Shown here: piece by piece, positions 23,547 to 27,025 of the stretch
How positions within the stretch are numbered: position 1 is the first letter of the stretch
How the letters are laid out: every line of letters starts with the position of its first letter
Origin: a virus
Virus record (IMG/VR): IMGVR_UViG_3300028802_000051
Coordinates: 1 to 27,025 of that record
Reading direction: 5' to 3' (one strand)
DNA: 27,025 bases
Translations under genes and position numbers: made by a program
Notes under the pieces: generated by a model
Seen by the model: the letters and a program-made list of their open reading frames with translations, nothing else
The model's database searches: none
Told to the model about the DNA's origin: nothing

Positions 23547-25106
23547 ATGGCAAGTGAGGGTGCTGCAACGACGCCGGAATGGTTGCTCGCAATGCGAGCG
23601 ATTACTGGCATGACGGAGGAGCCGGGCTCTGGTTCAAATCCTAAAATTTTGGCCATGCGCGACACCATCGCGCAGACATATCCAGATATGGCATCTTATT
23701 GCGCGCTTTATCAAACAGATGCCACCCCGTGGTGCGGTCTTTGCGTCGCCTATGCGATGACCATGGGCGGCGTGCGCCCGGTGTTCGGCCCGACCGATAC
23801 CGATCGCTGGATGTGGGCGCGGGCCTGGGACGACGACGGGTGGGGCTATGAACTGGCGACACCGCGGCCTGGCTGCGTCGTCGTGATGGAACGCGAGGGC
23901 GGCGGGCACGTCACGCTGTACGAACGCACCGAGGGCAGCTCATACGTTTGTCGCGGCGGGAATCAGTCGGACGCGATCAATCAGTCGTCCTACCCCATCA
24001 GCAAGGTCGTCGCGCTGATGTGGCCGAAGGCGGAAGGTCCGCCGCCACCGGCGCCGCGGCGGGAACTGGCAAAGGGCGCATCCGGTCCCGATGTCGAGTT
24101 CCTGCAGGCGGCGCTTGGGGTGCCGCCGGACGGCGAGTTCGGGTCGATCACGGAAGCCGCCGTCAAAGGCTTCCAGTGCGCCTGCGGCCTCGTGGTCGAC
24201 GGCGAGGTGGGGCCTGCGACCTGGGAGAAGGTCGACGCCCTCGTGCTGCGGATGGAGACCGGCAGCGACGGCCTGTCCGAGGAACTAAAGCACGACATTA
24301 CCGAACTGGCGCTCGAGCATCCGATCCAGAAGTTCGTCTGGGAAGACCGTGGGCGATCGCCGTCTGGCTATATCGCAGGCATGGGCCAAGCGTATGCCCT
24401 GGCGTTGATCTGGCTGGCGGCCGACGATCCGGCGGCGCTCGAGATGGCGCAGGCCGAGAGCGGGGAATCCGAGGAGGATGCGCTCGCCTGGTATGCCGCG
24501 GAATTCGCCAAGCTCGGCATGTCCAACGCTGTGCCCGGCGTCGATACCCTGCGCGGGTTGTTCACCCTGATGATCGGGCTTGGCATGCGCGAAAGCTCGG
24601 GCAAGTATTACGAGGGGCGCGACGTGTCGGCCACCAACACCACATCGGACACCTGCGAGGCCGGGCTGTTCCAGATGTCCTGGAATATGAAGACGGCCAG
24701 CCCGATCATGCCGAAACTGCTCGAGGATTTTATCGCCGATCCGAATGGCTTCCTGCCGATCTTCTCCGAGGGCCTGACGCCGACATCGGCCGGGTTGATG
24801 AATTACGGATCAGGGCAAGGTGCGCTGTTTCAATGGATGGCGAAGTATAGCCCCGCGTTCTGCGTGATGACGGCGGCGGTCGGATTGCGCACGCGGCGCA
24901 AGCACTGGGGACCGATCAACCGGCGCGAGGTCGAGCTCGTCGCCGAGGCGGCCGACTATCTGGCGCAGGTCGAGGAACTGATGGCGGAAGGGCCGTCGCC
25001 TGAACCGGGGCCCGAGCCTGAGCCGCCGCCGGTCGAGATCGCCACGGTCGACATCGTCACCGCCGGCCCGGTCATCGTGACGGTCAACGGCGAGCCAGTT
25101 GTGTGA
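23547..25106 (+). CDS. Three-domain endolysin (519 aa)
   Basis: Residues 10-160 look like a CHAP/NlpC-type cysteine amidase (TIGR02594-like) with Cys63 in PWCGLCVAYA and His121 in GGGHVTLYE. Residues 173-230 are a peptidoglycan-binding repeat (GPDVEFLQAALGVPPDGEFG). Residues 250-460 form a lysozyme/transglycosylase-like domain with Glu349 in GMRESSGKY and EAGLFQMSW (371-379). A Pro/Glu linker and a short beta tail end the protein. It has no signal peptide, so export would need the holin. It is long for an endolysin and has two catalytic domains. A virion-borne wall hydrolase is the alternative. Confidence 0.8.
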   Translation: MASEGAATTPEWLLAMRAITGMTEEPGSGSNPKILAMRDTIAQTYPDMASYCALYQTDATPWCGLCVAYAMTMGGVRPVFGPTDTDRWMWARAWDDDGWGYELATPRPGCVVVMEREGGGHVTLYERTEGSSYVCRGGNQSDAINQSSYPISKVVALMWPKAEGPPPPAPRRELAKGASGPDVEFLQAALGVPPDGEFGSITEAAVKGFQCACGLVVDGEVGPATWEKVDALVLRMETGSDGLSEELKHDITELALEHPIQKFVWEDRGRSPSGYIAGMGQAYALALIWLAADDPAALEMAQAESGESEEDALAWYAAEFAKLGMSNAVPGVDTLRGLFTLMIGLGMRESSGKYYEGRDVSATNTTSDTCEAGLFQMSWNMKTASPIMPKLLEDFIADPNGFLPIFSEGLTPTSAGLMNYGSGQGALFQWMAKYSPAFCVMTAAVGLRTRRKHWGPINRREVELVAEAADYLAQVEELMAEGPSPEPGPEPEPPPVEIATVDIVTAGPVIVTVNGEPVV

Positions 25107-25420
25107 GCGAACGTGCGATCGGCGCTGTTGTGGCTTTCGTGACAATTATGGTCACGCTGATTGTGCTTGCGTTGATCGAGTCGCATTCGGAGGGAAAGCC
25201 GCCATGCATGAGTCAGGAAGACCGAGACCATATTCTGCGACTCTCGACTCGTGGAGTCGATAATGGATTTCAACAGCATGTCGCGAAGCTATTTACAATA
25301 TGGGTTCAAGACCCTGCACAGCAACCAGCGCGGGCGCAGAAGGGAATACAGTCAGGGATCAGCGCTTGGCTGCGCGCACAGGAAGATGCGAAGGCATGGG
25401 CTCCAGTGGTTTGCCAATGA
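25103..25420 (+). CDS. Single-span membrane protein in lysis cassette (105 aa)
   Basis: Begins with GTG in a GTGA overlap with the endolysin. Residues 5-25 (AIGAVVAFVTIMVTLIVLAL) are one membrane span. The rest is a soluble amphipathic part (FQQHVAKLFTIWVQDP, GIQSGISAWLRAQEDAKAW) ending in a Cys. Proteins with this layout often sit in lysis cassettes of Rhizobiales phages. It could be an inner-membrane spanin or a holin regulator, but the soluble part is short and lacks a clear long coiled coil. It ends in an ATGA overlap with the next gene. Confidence 0.6.
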   Translation: MSERAIGAVVAFVTIMVTLIVLALIESHSEGKPPCMSQEDRDHILRLSTRGVDNGFQQHVAKLFTIWVQDPAQQPARAQKGIQSGISAWLRAQEDAKAWAPVVCQ

Positions 25421-25533
25421 TTGATCGCCGCTGGCAAGTGGTGCCGACATGGCGCCGCATCCTGAGTGCCGCCATGTGGCTCGGCCTCGCGCTTGCCATC
25501 GCCATCATCGCGGCGATTCTACTCTCGCGCTAA
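25417..25533 (+). CDS. Tiny membrane protein (38 aa)
   Basis: Starts at ATG 25417 within an ATGA overlap with the previous gene and ends 11 bases before the next ATG. Basic N-terminus (MIDRRWQVVPTWRRI), then one membrane span (SAAMWLGLALAIAIIAAILL) and a final Ser-Arg. With its neighbours it makes a run of three small membrane genes after the endolysin. It might be a pinholin-like or holin-modulating peptide; nothing more can be read from it. Confidence 0.6.
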   Translation: MIDRRWQVVPTWRRILSAAMWLGLALAIAIIAAILLSR

Positions 25534-25544
25534 GGGAGGTTCAG

Positions 25545-25832
25545 ATGAGTCTCAGCGGCATCGTGCTTGGCATCATCAACGTTGGCATCGTCGCTGCGGT
25601 CCTAGTGCTGGTTGGTGCGATCATCGTCATGGTTGCGAAATGGTTCAGCTACGACATCGATTGGAACGTGCAGCGGCTGTACTTGCTGGTGGTGCTGCTG
25701 ATCGTACTCTACCTGATCGTCGCGCTGCTATTTGGCCTTCCGGGGGTGCGCATCATCGGCCATAGCCAGAGCAACTACCCGGCGGTCGGCGCGGTCATGC
25801 CGCCGACGCCTGACATCATGCGGGAAAACTGA
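25545..25832 (+). CDS. Two-span membrane protein, holin candidate (95 aa)
   Basis: A strong GGGAGG lies 7 bases before ATG 25545. Spans at about residues 6-31 (IVLGIINVGIVAAVLVLVG) and 45-65 (LYLLVVLLIVLYLIVALLF) make it a class II-like candidate holin by size and topology. The C-terminus is polar with Pro. It is the last gene of the late operon; the terminator begins 39 bases after it. No family is recognised, so the holin call rests on topology and place. Confidence 0.6.
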   Translation: MSLSGIVLGIINVGIVAAVLVLVGAIIVMVAKWFSYDIDWNVQRLYLLVVLLIVLYLIVALLFGLPGVRIIGHSQSNYPAVGAVMPPTPDIMREN

Positions 25833-25871
25833 CTAGACTGCCGCCGCTCGTAAGGCGCTCAGACTGAACAG

Positions 25872-25901
25872 GGCCGTCGCCTACGGGCGGCGGCCTTTTT
25901 T
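25872..25901 (+). terminator. Rho-independent terminator of the late operon
   Basis: GGCCGTCGCC (25872-25881), a TACG loop and GGCGGCGGCC (25886-25895) form a 10-bp GC-rich stem with one G-U pair, followed directly by six T. It ends the + strand late operon just before the convergent minus-strand cassette. In the opposite direction no T run follows the stem. Confidence 0.9.
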
Positions 25902-25931
25902 AGTGTACGGCGCGGTCGGTGAGGGTCGTTT

Positions 25932-26255
25932 TCATCGGGACATCCGCCAAGCGAGATACAACCCATTTCCAACAGGCCCGAAGCCAAAGGTTGCAAACGT
26001 ACAATGAACGACAACGTAATCCTTATCGTGAATGACCTGGACCGCAGGGTTGTCGCATTGTCCTGGGAATTGTTTTTCAACCTGCATTGGTGCCAGATAT
26101 TTGAGTCCCAATCGAAGGTCGACGGGCGCTAACGGCGCGACCGCAGGGGCGGTTTTCTGTTGAAGTGGTGGAGAGGTGGCCGACCCCCGGTTCACAAGTA
26201 TGAACAAAATCGGCAGCAGAACGACTAGTGCAACTCGAAACGTGAACTTACTCAT
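25932..26255 (-). CDS. Secreted or membrane-anchored hypothetical protein (107 aa)
   Basis: Residues 5-21 (TFRVALVVLLPILFILV) form a signal peptide or anchor after a short basic start. The mature part has a Pro/Ala-rich stretch (PAVAPLAPVDL) and a compact domain with two Cys (FPGQCDNP, VVHCTFATFGFG) that could pair in the periplasm. It is the last of four minus-strand genes and starts inside an ATGA overlap with the gene before it. I do not recognise the family. Confidence 0.65.
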   Translation of the reverse strand: MSKFTFRVALVVLLPILFILVNRGSATSPPLQQKTAPAVAPLAPVDLRLGLKYLAPMQVEKQFPGQCDNPAVQVIHDKDYVVVHCTFATFGFGPVGNGLYLAWRMSR

Positions 26256-26521
26256 CGTGCGCCCCCCGTTTCCAGAGTACGCAACCGATCGAGAACATCC
26301 ATGGTGATGGTGTCGTTGAGCCGCGCAATGGCTGTGCCCTGAATACGAATCTGTTCCCGATGCAAAGTAAGTTCGGTACGAATACCGGATAGCTCATCGC
26401 GGATGCTGGGCAGCGTTGTGAGCTGGTCATGAATGCCGGCTATTTGGTTGCGCATGAGCCGTTGCTCGCTCTGCATGCGCTCGAGCTGCTGTGCAATGAA
26501 TTCCAAAGAAACGTCGGTCAT
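26252..26521 (-). CDS. Small soluble coiled-coil protein (89 aa)
   Basis: Nearly the whole length is predicted coiled coil (SLEFIAQQLERMQSEQRLMR, IRDELSGIRTELTLHRE). The opening MTDVSLEFIAQQLERM is like that of a group of short proteins common in Bradyrhizobium and relatives, of unknown role. It has no signal or membrane segment. Both ends are ATGA overlaps, so it is translationally coupled to both neighbours, and may pair with the tail-anchored coiled coil encoded just before it. Confidence 0.7.
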   Translation of the reverse strand: MTDVSLEFIAQQLERMQSEQRLMRNQIAGIHDQLTTLPSIRDELSGIRTELTLHREQIRIQGTAIARLNDTITMDVLDRLRTLETGGAR

Positions 26522-26748
26522 CCCATCACCCCAACGTTCTTCAGCACGACCACCGTCGATGTCACGACCGCGCCGATGCCGAACATCAATGTGACGACGG
26601 CTTGATACAGCGCGGCGATCGACGGCTTGGCGTCCAGCTTGGCGTCGACCTGCGCGAACTGCCGATCGATCCCGGCGAAATGCCGATCCACGTCCGCGCG
26701 CAAGCCAAGCAGGTCGGCGCGCAAGATCTCGAATTCGCTGGCGGTCAT
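26518..26748 (-). CDS. Tail-anchored coiled-coil membrane protein (76 aa)
   Basis: The ATG at 26748 is chosen over a longer frame because it gives an ATGA overlap with the gene before it and a clean product. Residues 1-40 are a coiled coil (EILRADLLGLRADVDRHFAG, then DRQFAQVDAKLD). Residues 49-70 (QAVVTLMFGIGAVVTSTVVV) are one membrane span close to the C-terminus. The coiled coil should therefore face the cytoplasm. Similar short proteins occur widely in alphaproteobacteria. It is not a spanin by topology. Confidence 0.7.
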   Translation of the reverse strand: MTASEFEILRADLLGLRADVDRHFAGIDRQFAQVDAKLDAKPSIAALYQAVVTLMFGIGAVVTSTVVVLKNVGVMG

Positions 26749-26954
26749 GATGAGGTGCACTCGGTATAGGTACCGTTGCGAGTCCTGATCGTCGTGCAGG
26801 TCGTGGTACGTACCCGCGGCGGCGGCGGCGGCGATGCAGATTGACCCATCGCCTCTCGACCTTTTGCGGTGCAGCTCATGATATAGTCGGGGCAAGCTGA
26901 CGCGACTGAGGTCAACAGCATCAGCATGGCAGCGGTCGAAAGGATCGTCTTCAT
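26745..26954 (-). CDS. Secreted Cys/Pro-rich small protein (69 aa)
   Basis: The start at 26954 has GGAG 9 bases before it and opens directly with a signal peptide (MKTILSTAAMLMLLTSVASA); an ATG at 26999 would add 15 residues that would spoil it. The signal is followed at once by Cys, so either a lipoprotein with a weak lipobox (VASAC) or a normal secreted protein. The mature part has a PPPPP linker and four Cys. It heads the minus-strand cassette. The layout is outer-membrane-spanin-like in size and Pro content, but no matching inner-membrane partner is next to it. Confidence 0.65.
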   Translation of the reverse strand: MKTILSTAAMLMLLTSVASACPDYIMSCTAKGREAMGQSASPPPPPRVRTTTCTTIRTRNGTYTECTSS

Positions 26955-27025
26955 TTGCAAAGTCTCCGGTTGAAAAAAACTTTTTACCGTTACCCCCATT
27001 TGGGAGCTTGTTGCTTTACGCCAAA

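Noticed and set aside
26745-26954. Outer-membrane spanin (Rz1-like)
   Set aside because: Size and Pro content fit, but the lipobox is weak, four Cys suggest disulfides, and the neighbouring coiled coil has its membrane span at the wrong end for an inner-membrane partner.
26955-27025. Promoter for the minus-strand cassette
   Set aside because: A TAAAAA-like sequence is present, but no acceptable -35 lies at the right distance, so I do not annotate a promoter.

Overview
The window is the structural and lysis half of a tailed (siphovirus-type, HK97-fold) temperate phage or prophage of an alphaproteobacterium. The high GC content, the protein families and some small flanking genes point to Bradyrhizobium or a relative. 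No integrase, repressor or attachment site is present, so prophage and free phage cannot be told apart. Almost everything lies on the + strand as one tightly packed late operon, with many ATGA/TGATG junctions.

Layout, left to right. Packaging and head: terminase small subunit (cut by the left edge), a small unknown, terminase large subunit, an unknown acidic protein, a single ORF that joins an HK97-type prohead protease to the major capsid protein, a small SAP/LEM-like protein, and the portal. Fibre and modification insert (about 6.7-12.0 kb): a 57-aa protein, a collagen-like/glycine-rich fibre protein, a small unknown, a second collagen-like protein with a carbohydrate-binding-like end, the head-tail connector, an MptE/DUF115-like protein, a GT9-like glycosyltransferase and a SAM methyltransferase. 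Tail: head closure, tail terminator, major tail protein, tail assembly chaperone with a probable -1 frameshift product, a DUF6441-like protein, tape measure, two tail-tip proteins, then several fibre/spike candidates (a fibre with a generic N-terminus, an Asp-box propeller, a beta-helix-like spike and others). Lysis: a three-domain endolysin followed by three small membrane proteins and a strong rho-independent terminator.

Two stretches run against the late operon. One is a 31-aa Asn/Pro-rich peptide gene between the 141-aa protein and the capsid gene, with its own Shine-Dalgarno and inverted repeats on both sides; it looks like a tiny moron. The other is a four-gene minus-strand cassette at the right end, in which all three junctions are 4-nt ATGA overlaps: a secreted Cys/Pro-rich protein, a tail-anchored coiled coil, a soluble coiled coil and a secreted or anchored protein.

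The points most worth a second look are the internal ribosome-binding site inside the protease-capsid fusion, a possible pseudoknot hiding the ribosome-binding site after the capsid gene, an imperfect 20-bp tandem duplication at the glycosyltransferase/methyltransferase junction that may have split one fused gene, the closeness of collagen-like fibres to sugar-transfer and methylation enzymes, and the two minus-strand insertions.
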